DNA of 64,000 bases. Origin: Mucilaginibacter sp. L196. Its GTDB lineage: Bacteria > Bacteroidota > Bacteroidia > Sphingobacteriales > Sphingobacteriaceae. The notes beneath the pieces were generated by a model. The model was not told where the DNA came from, did not search any database, and worked only from the letters and a program-made list of their open reading frames with translations. The position numbers and the translations under genes were made by a program. Shown here piece after piece: positions 1-8,959 of the stretch. Location of the stretch: positions 1,150,575 through 1,214,574 of the forward strand of contig NZ_LMUO01000015.1 of assembly GCF_009765905.1 (NCBI RefSeq), written 5' to 3'. Every line of letters starts with the position of its first letter. Position 1 is the first letter of the stretch.

Positions 1-1
1 C

Positions 2-925
2 ATTACAGGTGCTACTGGTAATATCGGGGCTACTGGTGCGCAAGGTGTAACGGGAATAACAGGTGCTCAAGGAATACAGGGCATTCAAGGCATAACTGGT
101 GCTACTGGTAATATCGGGGCTACTGGTGCGCAAGGTGTAACGGGAATAACAGGTGCTCAAGGAATACAGGGCATTCAAGGCACAACTGGCGCCACCGGTA
201 ATATTGGGGTTACTGGAGCACAAGGTGTAACTGGTGTTACAGGATCGACGGGGGCTACAGGAGCTGTTGGATTACAGGGTGTAACGGGAGTTACTGGTGC
301 AACTGGCAATGTCGGCGCTCAAGGTATTACCGGTACAACTGGAATTACAGGCGCGACTGGTAATACTGGTGCTCAAGGTGCTATTGGAGTTACCGGCCAA
401 CAAGGTGTAACCGGGGTTACTGGAACAACGGGATCTACGGGTGCCGTAGGTGCTACAGGTGCAGCCGGTAGTGCAGGGACAGCTTCTACAATTAGCGGTA
501 TACAATATACTATTGCTACACATGGAGTAGGAGCTGGTGGACAACTTTATTTTAATCCACTTGCAAGTGGTAATGGTGTATTAGTCGGGAGTTTTACAAC
601 CGGCGGAGGTGCAGCTTTAGTACCCACCACAGCCGGCTGTCATGCTTATATAACTATTTATACTCCTAATACTATAACATGGACACTTGAAAAGGCACCA
701 TATGCAACAGGTGGTGTTGCGGGTGGTGTTGCTCCCGCACAATCAGCCTATGTTGTTGCAAAGGGTGATGCGCCCGCAACTGGTAGTTGTTCAACTTCAA
801 GTGGAACTCCTCAATGTACTATTGATGGAGGAATTGTAACATCTGGTACATTACTAACCTTAAATTATGGCGGTACAACGGCTACTGTTGGGGTAGTATT
901 TACCACATCTTTCTCGTGTCAATAA
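2..925 (+). CDS. Collagen-like Gly-X-Y repeat protein, C-terminal part (5' truncated)
   Basis: The reading frame is open from the left edge to a TAA at 923-925, so the start lies outside the window. Residues 1 to about 155 are uninterrupted Gly-X-Y triplets with Thr, Ala, Ile or Val at X and mostly Thr or Gln at Y (GAT, GVT, GIT, GAQ). After this comes a non-collagenous domain of about 150 residues, rich in Gly, Thr and Ser and ending TTSFSCQ, with four Cys. Bacterial collagen-like proteins of this shape (BclA-like) make surface filaments by triple-helix trimerisation, with the globular end as trimerisation domain; that role here is inferred. A rho-independent terminator follows directly. No neighbour hints at a specific function. 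The family is clear; the product is unknown. Confidence 0.85.
   Translation: MTGATGNIGATGAQGVTGITGAQGIQGIQGITGATGNIGATGAQGVTGITGAQGIQGIQGTTGATGNIGVTGAQGVTGVTGSTGATGAVGLQGVTGVTGATGNVGAQGITGTTGITGATGNTGAQGAIGVTGQQGVTGVTGTTGSTGAVGATGAAGSAGTASTISGIQYTIATHGVGAGGQLYFNPLASGNGVLVGSFTTGGGAALVPTTAGCHAYITIYTPNTITWTLEKAPYATGGVAGGVAPAQSAYVVAKGDAPATGSCSTSSGTPQCTIDGGIVTSGTLLTLNYGGTTATVGVVFTTSFSCQ
8..250 (+). repeat. 90-bp tandem repeats inside the collagen-like gene
   Basis: The unit at 8-97 recurs at 98-187 almost base for base, and again from 188 with many silent changes. Each unit encodes 30 residues, or ten Gly-X-Y triplets, so copy number can change without a frameshift. The array may continue beyond the left edge. 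Confidence 0.9.
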
Positions 926-940
926 TAAAAATCTAATAAC

Positions 941-976
941 AAAAACGGCATCATAATATTATGATGGCCGTTTTTG
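941..976 (+). terminator. Rho-independent terminator after the collagen-like gene
   Basis: The arms AAAAACGGCATCATAAT and ATTATGATGGCCGTTTTT pair along their whole length with one bulged base. The stem ends in a T tract and starts 15 nt after the stop codon. Confidence 0.85.
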
Positions 977-1345
977 TTTAAGGTATTATCGTCTTAGATT
1001 AGTTAAATACGTACATTAAAAAATATTTGATCCTATTGTCAGAAGTAAAGATCAGGCTCAAAGCCCAAACTATAGCCTATTAAATTAGTAGTTAAAGTTT
1101 TAGGATTAATAGCCGCTGACACGTTACAATTAATGTAAAGATCGCGCACAAAGGTAAGAAAAGCGGTTTCAGGTAATAGTTTTTGGCAGGAGCGTAGCGT
1201 AATGTTTCGCCGTGTTGGAAGAAAACTTCATCACCTGATTAGGTTAGTTAAATGACAACGCTTTATCATAACGAATTAAAGCACACTTTGCCCTGCTATG
1301 TTTGGAAGTTGACTGCAAATCACAACAACAAAATAGTTTACCTAA
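977..1345. other. Intergenic region with no gene seen
   Basis: No convincing ORF on either strand. It lies between two 3' ends. A degenerate inverted repeat, with arms near 1169-1186 (TCAGGTAATAGTTTTTGG) and 1221-1238 (GAAAACTTCATCACCTGA), surrounds a GC-richer core. It could be a worn intergenic repeat. Confidence 0.5.
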
Positions 1346-2785
1346 TTATTTGCCAGCTTTAGATTTCAGTCCTATTAGCTGATCCAACTGGTCTATATTT
1401 AGATCTTTAGCGATAATATGCTTCTCGGCATCGAGCAAGTATAGTGTTGGAATATCGGCAATATCATATAACTGTAGATAGTTAGGTACACCTTGTTTGG
1501 CTATTGCTTGTTGAGCCTCGTCGGTTTGATATGCGAATATCCAATCGTTATTAAAGTGCTTATTATTTACATAATTTTTCATTTCATTAATCAATCCACC
1601 GTTAACATTCATACAATAAATCTTAACACCCAATGCCTTCCACTTTGCCCGGTAAATACTATCTATACGTGGTAATTCTTTTTGACAATGCGGACATGTC
1701 GGATCCCAAAAAACAATTAAAGTATAAGGGGATGAAATATTATAAAGAGATGCCGGTTTTCCGTTAATATCTGTCATATCAAGTGGCGGGGTCTTATCTC
1801 CTACCTCGTTTGCCATTAGTTGATAGACTCTGTCAAACAGCATTTTTTTTGCTGCTGGATTTAGTAAGGTAGTATCACCTCTAAGAAAAAAATTATTAAA
1901 AAGATACAATAACACCTTATTCTGCCCGGCATGCTGTGGATTGAAGTATTGATTAGTAAACTTTAACAACAAGTAAGGATACATCTCTTTCCCTGTACGC
2001 GCATAAAGCAACATATACTGTAATGCATTAATAACAGAGTCGGATACCGGCGAAACGTAATATTTATAATAAGTGTCGATCTTATTTTCAAAAAATGGTG
2101 TATATAATAACCGATCATCATTAAAAGGGACATCATCCCAATAATGCTTCCTCATAAACTGTACCGCATTTAAGGTATCTTGCTTTGTTTTAAGTATGTT
2201 TCCCTTTGGTAATTTAACTTGTTTACCCAAGGTTAACAAAAGTGCGGTTACAGATTTTGGTGCGACTCTAATAATTGAATCCTTCAGTTTATCCAGTTTT
2301 GCATTACTTAATTGCTGCTTATCACTTATCAATATACTATCTGCCCTTGTTTTTGCAGTTTTATAAGTTGATACTAAAAATGCATTCTCCTTTATTATTG
2401 CTGTAGTTTTTTGTGAGTAATCTTTTAAAAGATCATTATCTGGCGACCCTGTAAACTTAACATCATTACGATTGGCGGTATCAGCAATAATCTCAAATTG
2501 CTGGCCATCGGTCATTAAGAAATCAAAAAGCATTTTTTTATCCGGAGAAACTACAAAATACAACCCATCTGTCAATTGATATTTGTTTTTGAAGTGTCCT
2601 TCACTTTTTTCATTAAGATGAGCAGTATCAACAATAGTTTGTTTATTTCCATAATATGCGCCTAAATAAATATCACAATTTACGTAGGGAGTAATTTTTA
2701 CGCTAATATTATGAGTTGGTTTTGTTTGGCAGAATACGGAAGTTGTATATATCGATAAACAAAGAAAAAGCAAATATATTTTCAT
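1346..2785 (-). CDS. Secreted TlpA-like thioredoxin-fold protein (DUF5106-type N-terminus)
   Basis: The 479-residue protein opens with a signal peptide (about residues 1-20, ending VFCQ). A long N-terminal region of Bacteroidota type (DUF4369/DUF5106-like, about residues 25-330) is followed by a thioredoxin/TlpA domain. The active site is WDPTCPHC with Cys364 and Cys367. TlpA-like proteins reduce or exchange disulfides in the periplasm; in Bacteroidota these long forms are common and their substrates are mostly unknown. The gene lies 35 bp downstream of porV on the same strand, so they may be cotranscribed. The fold is confident; the substrate is not. Confidence 0.8.
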   Translation of the reverse strand: MKIYLLFLCLSIYTTSVFCQTKPTHNISVKITPYVNCDIYLGAYYGNKQTIVDTAHLNEKSEGHFKNKYQLTDGLYFVVSPDKKMLFDFLMTDGQQFEIIADTANRNDVKFTGSPDNDLLKDYSQKTTAIIKENAFLVSTYKTAKTRADSILISDKQQLSNAKLDKLKDSIIRVAPKSVTALLLTLGKQVKLPKGNILKTKQDTLNAVQFMRKHYWDDVPFNDDRLLYTPFFENKIDTYYKYYVSPVSDSVINALQYMLLYARTGKEMYPYLLLKFTNQYFNPQHAGQNKVLLYLFNNFFLRGDTTLLNPAAKKMLFDRVYQLMANEVGDKTPPLDMTDINGKPASLYNISSPYTLIVFWDPTCPHCQKELPRIDSIYRAKWKALGVKIYCMNVNGGLINEMKNYVNNKHFNNDWIFAYQTDEAQQAIAKQGVPNYLQLYDIADIPTLYLLDAEKHIIAKDLNIDQLDQLIGLKSKAGK

Positions 2786-2820
2786 ACCACAAACACAAAG
2801 CGCTCTAAAAGTATATTTTA

Positions 2821-3951
2821 TTACTTAATTGACCCGAAACTATAATTTAAGGAAAAACGAACCCCACCTGCTAAAGGAGTTGATTGTTCGCTGGCTGCAA
2901 CATATGAAAAATCAAGCCCAAGGTTATCAAAGCGATAACCAACACCCAATGTAAGGTAATGCCTATCGCCTTTATTAGGATTTTCATACAGATAACCGGC
3001 CCTTAAAGCAAGTTGTTTGTTATACCAGTATTCCACACCTGGTGAAACGCTTATTTCCTGCAATTCTTCTTTAAAGCCACCCGGAGCATCGCTGAATGAT
3101 TCGAAAATACCATTTACAATTGACACATCCTGGCCATTGTCGGTTGTAGTCGTCCCATTTACGGTGTAAGTATGTGGCGTAGGAACCAACAGTTTATTTA
3201 AATCAACCGTAAAAGTTATTTTATTAAGATCATCCATATCCACCGTTTGTGCAGCACCAATTTTTAAATTAGTTGGTAAAAAGTAAGACGGCTGACCAAT
3301 AGAGTAACTCATTTTTGTACCGATGTTAGATATATCAACACCAAATGCAAAATTACTTGTAGATCTGTAATACATTGAAGCATCCGCTGCAAAACCATTG
3401 GCTGCCGATGCCTGATTACCGCCCGCCCCTTGAGTCAGATCAGAATGAATATAACGCGCGGTTAATCCAAGTGAAAAACCTTCGCCAAATTTACGGGCCA
3501 ATGAAACGTCAAATGAATATTCGTTGGGGTGTAGAGTACCTAATGAATTAAAATTATTATCATAACCATCAACATTGCCTAAGTTAAAATAGCGCATAGA
3601 TGCGGCTATAGTATTACGATCATCAAGCTTTTTGTAGTAGCTTAAGTAACCTAAATTTATATCAGGAGTTAATTGCCGCATCCAGGGGGTATACGATAAT
3701 GAAATATCGCTACTTTCAGTTACAAAAGCTAATTTTGATGGGTTCCAAAAAGTAGCGCTGGCATCTGGAGATATGGCTACTCCTGCTTCACCTATGCCAC
3801 CAGAACGGGCATCAGGTGTAATATCTAAAAATGGGACTGCTGTTGTAATGGCATTTCCTTTGCTTCCATTTATGTTTACTGCAGTATTTTGTGCTTTAAC
3901 AAAAACAGAACAACCCAATAAGAAGGAAAATAAAAGTAAATATTTTACCAT
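2821..3951 (-). CDS. porV: Type IX secretion system outer-membrane protein PorV
   Basis: The 376-residue protein begins MVKYLLLFSFLLGC with a signal peptide ending VKAQ. An in-frame ATG 19 codons upstream exists, but it would put a non-signal stretch in front of the signal peptide, so 3951 is chosen. The mature start (PFLDITPDARSGGIGEAGVA, then ATFWNPSKLAF) is the typical PorV/LptO opening, followed by a beta-barrel that ends in an aromatic strand. PorV shuttles folded T9SS cargo to the PorU sortase at the outer membrane. No porU gene is adjacent here, unlike many Bacteroidota. If this assignment holds, the organism has T9SS. Confidence 0.88.
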   Translation of the reverse strand: MVKYLLLFSFLLGCSVFVKAQNTAVNINGSKGNAITTAVPFLDITPDARSGGIGEAGVAISPDASATFWNPSKLAFVTESSDISLSYTPWMRQLTPDINLGYLSYYKKLDDRNTIAASMRYFNLGNVDGYDNNFNSLGTLHPNEYSFDVSLARKFGEGFSLGLTARYIHSDLTQGAGGNQASAANGFAADASMYYRSTSNFAFGVDISNIGTKMSYSIGQPSYFLPTNLKIGAAQTVDMDDLNKITFTVDLNKLLVPTPHTYTVNGTTTTDNGQDVSIVNGIFESFSDAPGGFKEELQEISVSPGVEYWYNKQLALRAGYLYENPNKGDRHYLTLGVGYRFDNLGLDFSYVAASEQSTPLAGGVRFSLNYSFGSIK

Positions 3952-4197
3952 ATTAGAAACTGTGATAAGGTTAGTGATATACAAAATCATAAGTATATAA
4001 AAACACAAATAAATAGTGCTTTTATTAATACTAATAAAAATTTATTAAAGATAAATGGTTATATAGATAATTCCTAATTTAAAGCATTTTTTTGCGATAA
4101 ATATTGTAACCATAAATAATGTAGTCGAATCCTATCATATGCAAAAAGTATTCATGCCCAATAGGTTAGGCTATATGTTGCTTAGAAAATAGACCGT

Positions 4198-5085
4198 TTA
4201 ATTAGCCTTACGGGTGGCCTGCTCTATACTATCCCACATTTCATCAGGAACCATTTCCAGCGCACTAAACTGACCGGCACCATGCAACCATTCGCCGCCA
4301 TCAATGGTTATAACTTCCCCGTTAATATAGCCCGAAAAATCAGACACCAAGAAAGCAGCAAGATTTGCAAGTTCCTGATGTTCTCCTACCCTTTTTAACG
4401 GTACCCTATTTTTAAAATCGAACTTCTTAGCCATATCTCCTGGTAATAAACGCTCCCATGCGCCTTTCGTTGGAAACGGGCCCGGAGCTATGGCATTGGT
4501 TCTGATACCATGCCTACCCCATTCAACGGCCAACGAGCGGGTCATAGCCAATACCCCACCTTTAGCGCAGGCTGATGGCACCACATAAGCCGAACCCGTG
4601 AAGGCATAGGTGGTCACGATATTTAAAATATTCCCGGGTATTTTCTCTCCTATCCAATATTTACCTAAAGCGAGTGAGCAGTTGGCCGATCCTTTTAAAA
4701 CAATATCAATTACCGCTGAAAACGCATTTGATGATAACCTTTCTGTTGGAGAAATGAAATTACCGGCTGCATTGTTCATCAGTGCATCTACTCTTCCGAA
4801 AGTATCAATGGCTTGTTTAAGCATATTTTCTACTTCGTCATACTTACGGACGTCGCAAGCCACTGCAATTACCTTTCCGCCTGTTTCTGCCTCCATTTCA
4901 TCGGCAGCTTGTTTCAATACATCCAATTTGCGACTGGTAATAACCAGATTAGCCCCTAGCTTTAAGAAGTAAGTGCCCATTGAACGACCAAGGCCAGTAC
5001 CGCCACCAGTTATAATTATCGTTTTACCTTTCAAGGCATCGTCTCTTAACATACCCTGATATGCCGTGGCTGTATTCTCGTTCAT
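4198..5085 (-). CDS. SDR oxidoreductase, 2,4-dienoyl-CoA reductase-like
   Basis: 295 residues with a Rossmann motif GGGTGLG near residue 27 and the NNAAG motif at 104-108. The usual YxxxK is absent. Instead Tyr160, Ser171 and Lys175 lie 11 and 4 residues apart, which matches the spacing of the catalytic Tyr, Ser and Lys of mitochondrial-type NADPH-dependent 2,4-dienoyl-CoA reductases. That enzyme removes the diene made when unsaturated fatty acids are oxidised. It is the last gene of a beta-oxidation operon; its start codon overlaps the stop of the upstream crotonase by one base. A peroxisomal trans-2-enoyl-CoA reductase-like function is the main alternative. Confidence 0.82.
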   Translation of the reverse strand: MNENTATAYQGMLRDDALKGKTIIITGGGTGLGRSMGTYFLKLGANLVITSRKLDVLKQAADEMEAETGGKVIAVACDVRKYDEVENMLKQAIDTFGRVDALMNNAAGNFISPTERLSSNAFSAVIDIVLKGSANCSLALGKYWIGEKIPGNILNIVTTYAFTGSAYVVPSACAKGGVLAMTRSLAVEWGRHGIRTNAIAPGPFPTKGAWERLLPGDMAKKFDFKNRVPLKRVGEHQELANLAAFLVSDFSGYINGEVITIDGGEWLHGAGQFSALEMVPDEMWDSIEQATRKAN

Positions 5086-5846
5086 TATTTGGATTTTAAT
5101 TTTTCAATCATCATTTGCAAGCCCTTTCTGGTTTCAGGTGCCCACCATTGTTTAAGCATTATATTTAATGTTTCTGATTGATCTTGTTTTAACTGATTTA
5201 TTAGCGCTGCTCGCAAATTTATTTTACTTGTGCTCCAGGTAACGGGGTTAAATTGCATTAATGCTCTTGCCTTTTTCTCAGCTACATATTGTAGATTTTC
5301 TTCCGTACAGATTTCATCTATCAACCCTGCGCTATGTGCTTCCATTGGATTTAACAATTTGCCCTCAAGTATATATTGGTAGGCTCTTCGCTCGCCAACA
5401 CAAGCTGAATATAACTTAAAAATACCATCAGGTACTATAATACCAACTGGTATTTCATTTAGGCCAATAATAAATTGTCCTTCAACCATCACTCTATAAT
5501 CGCAGCATAAAGCAATAACACACCCACCTGCCGGGCTATGACCATTTATAGCAGCGATCAACGGTTTTTTGAATGCAGATAACGCGCCGGGTAGCGCTAA
5601 AAAATCTATCCAGAATTGTTTTATCTGTTCTTCATCATAATCATAAGCTTCGATCAAATCTATACCCGATGAAAAAAAACCGGGTTTACCGGTGATGATT
5701 AATCCACCTACATTATCATCGTCATTTAATTGCGTGATGCAAGCAACCAGTTCCTTAACCATTTGATGATTAATAGGATTGGAACGGCCTCTATCTAAAG
5801 TGAGCGTTGCCAATCCGTTACTGGTGATAATTTGAAATGTACTCAT
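5085..5846 (-). CDS. Enoyl-CoA hydratase/isomerase (crotonase family)
   Basis: 253 residues of a single crotonase fold. The oxyanion-hole segments are visible: FFSSGIDL (around residue 60) and HSPAGGCVIALCCDYRVM (around 103-120), followed by GLNEIPVGI. It may hydrate enoyl-CoA or shift double bonds. Since the operon also has a bifunctional FadN-like protein, this one could be the delta3,delta2-enoyl-CoA isomerase for unsaturated substrates, paired with the dienoyl-CoA reductase-like SDR that follows it; this is inference. The catalytic acid at the EIPVG position is present. Confidence 0.85.
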   Translation of the reverse strand: MSTFQIITSNGLATLTLDRGRSNPINHQMVKELVACITQLNDDDNVGGLIITGKPGFFSSGIDLIEAYDYDEEQIKQFWIDFLALPGALSAFKKPLIAAINGHSPAGGCVIALCCDYRVMVEGQFIIGLNEIPVGIIVPDGIFKLYSACVGERRAYQYILEGKLLNPMEAHSAGLIDEICTEENLQYVAEKKARALMQFNPVTWSTSKINLRAALINQLKQDQSETLNIMLKQWWAPETRKGLQMMIEKLKSK

Positions 5847-5850
5847 AATA

Positions 5851-7671
5851 TTAGTTAGATGTTACTAATGAGGGATTTTCATATGTCTCATCCGCATACA
5901 TTTTTTCAATTTCAGCATCGTATTTCTCCATAATAACCTTGCGTTTCATCTTACCGGTTGGTGTGAGCTCGCCGCTATCTATCGACCATTCATTAGGTAG
6001 TAATGTAATCTTCTTAACCTGTTCAACATGGTTAAATTCAGGGTTAAAAGCATCTATAGCTTTTTGATATAAAGCGATTACCCTTTTATCTTTGATCAAC
6101 TCATCATGAGTGGTGAACGGTATATCATTTTGTTTGCACCACGGTAAAAGATTGGTATATGAAGGAACAATAAGGGCAGCCGTAAACTTTTTACCAGCCC
6201 CAACTACCATCATTTGTTCAATAAAATGATTCTCTTTCATCTTATTTTCAATTGGTAAAGGTGCTACGTATTTACCACCGGATGTTTTGAAAATCTCCTT
6301 CTTACGATCCGTAATTTTAAGGAAACCATTGGCGTCTAGTTCGCCGATATCGCCTGTATAAAACCAACCATCCTGTATAACCTCGGCAGTTAATTCCTGG
6401 TTCTTATAGTAGCCGAGCATTATGTTTGGCCCTTTGCATAATATTTCCCCATCGGTAGCGATTTTAACTTCTACACTATTTAATAATGTCCCTACTGTGC
6501 CAAATTTCCTGCCTGATATGTTGTAATGATTTACTGTGATTACAGGCGACGTTTCAGTAAGTCCATAGCCTTCTAAAACTACCATGCCTGATGCTGTAAA
6601 TATTTTTTCGAGTTTAATTTGTGTAGCCGAACTACCAACCACAATAGCTTTAACATTACCCCCCATAGCTGCGCGCCATTTGCTATAAACCAGTTTGTCG
6701 GCAATTGCTAGTTTAAGTTTGTACCAGGGGCTATTGCCTGTTAATTCAAATTGCTCTGCCAATTTAACCGACCATAAGAATATCTTTTTCTTAGCGCCGG
6801 TAAGTTTTTGACCTTCAGCCATAATTCGTTCAAATATCTTTTCGAGCAAACGTGGTACTGAAGTAAAAATAGATGGTTTAACATCGCGAATATTAGCACC
6901 GATCGTTTCTATACTTTCGGCATAAGAAATGGAAAAACCATAAAAAAGATAAATGTAGGTACACATTTTCTCGAAAATATGATTCAGTGGCAAGAAACTA
7001 AAAGCGCGTTTATCTGTAATTGGAACTTCTGCAAGTATATCGCCTGAATCAAAAACATTACTCAGAATATTTTTATGGCTTAACATCACCCCCTTTGGCC
7101 TACCTGTGGTGCCTGAGGTATAGATTATGGTCGCTAAATCATTCTCTGTTATTTTACTGCTCGTGTCTTTTATTCTTTGCTGATGATTATCTGTTAGTGG
7201 TTTTAATAAAGTACGCCAATTAATGCAACCCTCTACCTGATCAAAAGAATAAACACCTTTTAATGAAGGTAAATTAGCTTTCACCTGCCCTATCTTACCG
7301 CATAGCTCATCATTACTAACAAACATTAGTTTTACTTCTGCTTCGCTTAGTATTTGTTCAATTTCCTTGGTGCTGGTGTTAGGATACAGCGGAACTAAAA
7401 CCGCACCCGTTAGTTGCACAGCCAAATCAACTATTACCCATTCAGGTCGGCCGTTGCCAATAAGTCCAACTTTGTCTCTACCCTCATTAGTACCGTCACC
7501 CGCAGATATCCCCATGTCCATCAAAGAGATAGCTAGTTGATAAATCATAGTATGCACGTCTTGTGTACTGTACGTGTGCCAGTTGCCGTTTTCCTTCGCA
7601 ATTAAAAAATCGGCACGCGGCTGGTTGGCCTGTATCGCCATGCAATCAAATAATCTTGTCGCTTTTTCCAT
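5851..7671 (-). CDS. Long-chain acyl-CoA synthetase (AMP-binding)
   Basis: 606 residues of the ANL superfamily. The P-loop-like motif YTSGTTGRPKGVMLSH lies near residue 187; further core motifs are GYGLTETSPV, GWFYTGDIGELDANGFLKITDRKKEIFKTSGGKYVAP and a C-terminal catalytic Lys in TPTGKMKRK. The long linker and the DRKKEIFKTSGGKY motif are typical of long-chain fatty acid:CoA ligases. It activates imported fatty acids with ATP and CoA at the inner membrane. It is four bases from the crotonase gene and 27 from the thiolase gene, all on one strand. Confidence 0.9.
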   Translation of the reverse strand: MEKATRLFDCMAIQANQPRADFLIAKENGNWHTYSTQDVHTMIYQLAISLMDMGISAGDGTNEGRDKVGLIGNGRPEWVIVDLAVQLTGAVLVPLYPNTSTKEIEQILSEAEVKLMFVSNDELCGKIGQVKANLPSLKGVYSFDQVEGCINWRTLLKPLTDNHQQRIKDTSSKITENDLATIIYTSGTTGRPKGVMLSHKNILSNVFDSGDILAEVPITDKRAFSFLPLNHIFEKMCTYIYLFYGFSISYAESIETIGANIRDVKPSIFTSVPRLLEKIFERIMAEGQKLTGAKKKIFLWSVKLAEQFELTGNSPWYKLKLAIADKLVYSKWRAAMGGNVKAIVVGSSATQIKLEKIFTASGMVVLEGYGLTETSPVITVNHYNISGRKFGTVGTLLNSVEVKIATDGEILCKGPNIMLGYYKNQELTAEVIQDGWFYTGDIGELDANGFLKITDRKKEIFKTSGGKYVAPLPIENKMKENHFIEQMMVVGAGKKFTAALIVPSYTNLLPWCKQNDIPFTTHDELIKDKRVIALYQKAIDAFNPEFNHVEQVKKITLLPNEWSIDSGELTPTGKMKRKVIMEKYDAEIEKMYADETYENPSLVTSN

Positions 7672-7698
7672 CTTGCTATCGTTTTATCGGCTTATATA

Positions 7699-8874
7699 TT
7701 ATAACATTTCAAATATTCCGGCTGCGCCCTGGCCTGTACCCACACACATGGTTACCATGCCATACTTTTTATCCCGTTTCTTCAATTCATTAAAAAGCTG
7801 TACAGAAAGCTTCGCGCCGCTGCAACCAAGTGGGTGGCCCAGTGCAATAGCTCCTCCATTTACGTTGATCAAGTCGGGATTAAGATTTAGGCCTTTTATT
7901 ACTGCCAGCGATTGCGAAGCAAAAGCCTCATTCAACTCGAACAGATCAATTTCTTCTTGTTTAATGCCTGATTTCTCCAACACCTTTGGGATAGCATAAA
8001 GCGGCCCGATTCCCATAATACGTGGAGGCACACCAACAACCGCATAATCAACCAAACGAGCAATTGGGTTAAGGTTGTTTTGTTTCATGAAACGCTCGCT
8101 AACCACCATTACAAAAGCTGCACCATCGCTGGTTTGGGATGAATTACCTGCGGTAACTACACCCTTAGCATCAAATACCGGTTTTAATTTTGACAATGCG
8201 TCAATAGAAGTATCAGCACGTGGACCTTCGTCCGTATCTATTTTGAAATCCCTTTTCTTTTTCTTGCCGCTTTCGTCAACATAAATCTCGGTAATATTCA
8301 CGGGTACAATTTCATCTTTAAACCTGCCGGATGTAATTGCCTTAATGGCTTTTTGATGTGAATTGTAAGCAAACTGATCCTGTTCTTCGCGACTGACGTT
8401 ATATTCTTTCGCAACAGCTTCGGCTGTTAAGCCCATGCCCCAGTAATAATCAGGATGAGCCAATGCAACATCTGCATTTGGAACGATACGCCAGCCACCC
8501 ATAGGTAGTAAACTCATGCTTTCAACCCCACCGGCAATAATACAATCGGATATACCGGCATGTATTTTCGCTGACGCGATAGCAATGGTTTCTAATCCAG
8601 AAGCACAATATCTGTTCACGGTCATCCCGGGTACTTTATCAGTATCTAGTGCCATTAATGATATTAACCGGGCCACGTTTAAACCTTGTTCCGCTTCGGG
8701 TGTAGCGTTACCTACAATAACATCCTCAATTTGGTCTTTATCCACGTTAGGTACTGATGCCATCAAATGCTTAATAACATCCGCGGCAAGCGTATCCGGT
8801 CGAGTAAATCTAAAACCACCACGAGTTGCCTTCCCTACTGCGCTGCGGCTTGCTGCCACTATATATGCGTTCAT
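7699..8874 (-). CDS. Acetyl-CoA acyltransferase (thiolase, FadA type)
   Basis: 391 residues, the full length of the thiolase family. The nucleophile is Cys90 in VNRYCASGLE; the conserved His is in GGAIALGHPLGCSG, and the second catalytic Cys is in TMCVGTGQG near the C-terminus. It cleaves 3-ketoacyl-CoA to acetyl-CoA and a shortened acyl-CoA. The degradative FadA role fits the operon better than the biosynthetic acetoacetyl-CoA thiolase role, although sequence alone does not separate the two strictly. It follows the fadN-like gene after an 85-bp gap that holds a palindrome. Confidence 0.92.
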   Translation of the reverse strand: MNAYIVAASRSAVGKATRGGFRFTRPDTLAADVIKHLMASVPNVDKDQIEDVIVGNATPEAEQGLNVARLISLMALDTDKVPGMTVNRYCASGLETIAIASAKIHAGISDCIIAGGVESMSLLPMGGWRIVPNADVALAHPDYYWGMGLTAEAVAKEYNVSREEQDQFAYNSHQKAIKAITSGRFKDEIVPVNITEIYVDESGKKKKRDFKIDTDEGPRADTSIDALSKLKPVFDAKGVVTAGNSSQTSDGAAFVMVVSERFMKQNNLNPIARLVDYAVVGVPPRIMGIGPLYAIPKVLEKSGIKQEEIDLFELNEAFASQSLAVIKGLNLNPDLINVNGGAIALGHPLGCSGAKLSVQLFNELKKRDKKYGMVTMCVGTGQGAAGIFEML

Positions 8875-8896
8875 AATTTTTTAGATTTTAGTAGCG

Positions 8897-8941
8897 AGTA
8901 TCAAGTATCAAGACATAAAAAAAAACTTGATACCTGATACT
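8897..8941. repeat. Palindrome built from repeated AGTATCA words
   Basis: The left arm AGTATCAAGTATCAAG (8897-8912) pairs with CTTGATACCTGATACT (8926-8941) with one mismatch; the loop is A-rich. A further CTTGATACT follows at about 8948. It fills the gap between the fadN-like and thiolase genes and could form an RNA hairpin that tunes their relative expression. Confidence 0.85.
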
Positions 8942-8959
8942 AACTACTTGATACTATAA

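Noticed and set aside
1..277. Tandem 90-bp repeats considered as a CRISPR array
   Set aside because: The repeats are contiguous, have no spacers, and encode Gly-X-Y triplets in frame.
272..544. Minus-strand ORF of 90 codons rich in Ser, Cys and Thr
   Set aside because: It is the complement of the collagen-like Gly-X-Y sequence and has no independent protein character.
3952..4008. 19-codon upstream extension of porV
   Set aside because: It would place a hydrophobic but non-signal stretch before the real signal peptide that begins MVKYLLLF.
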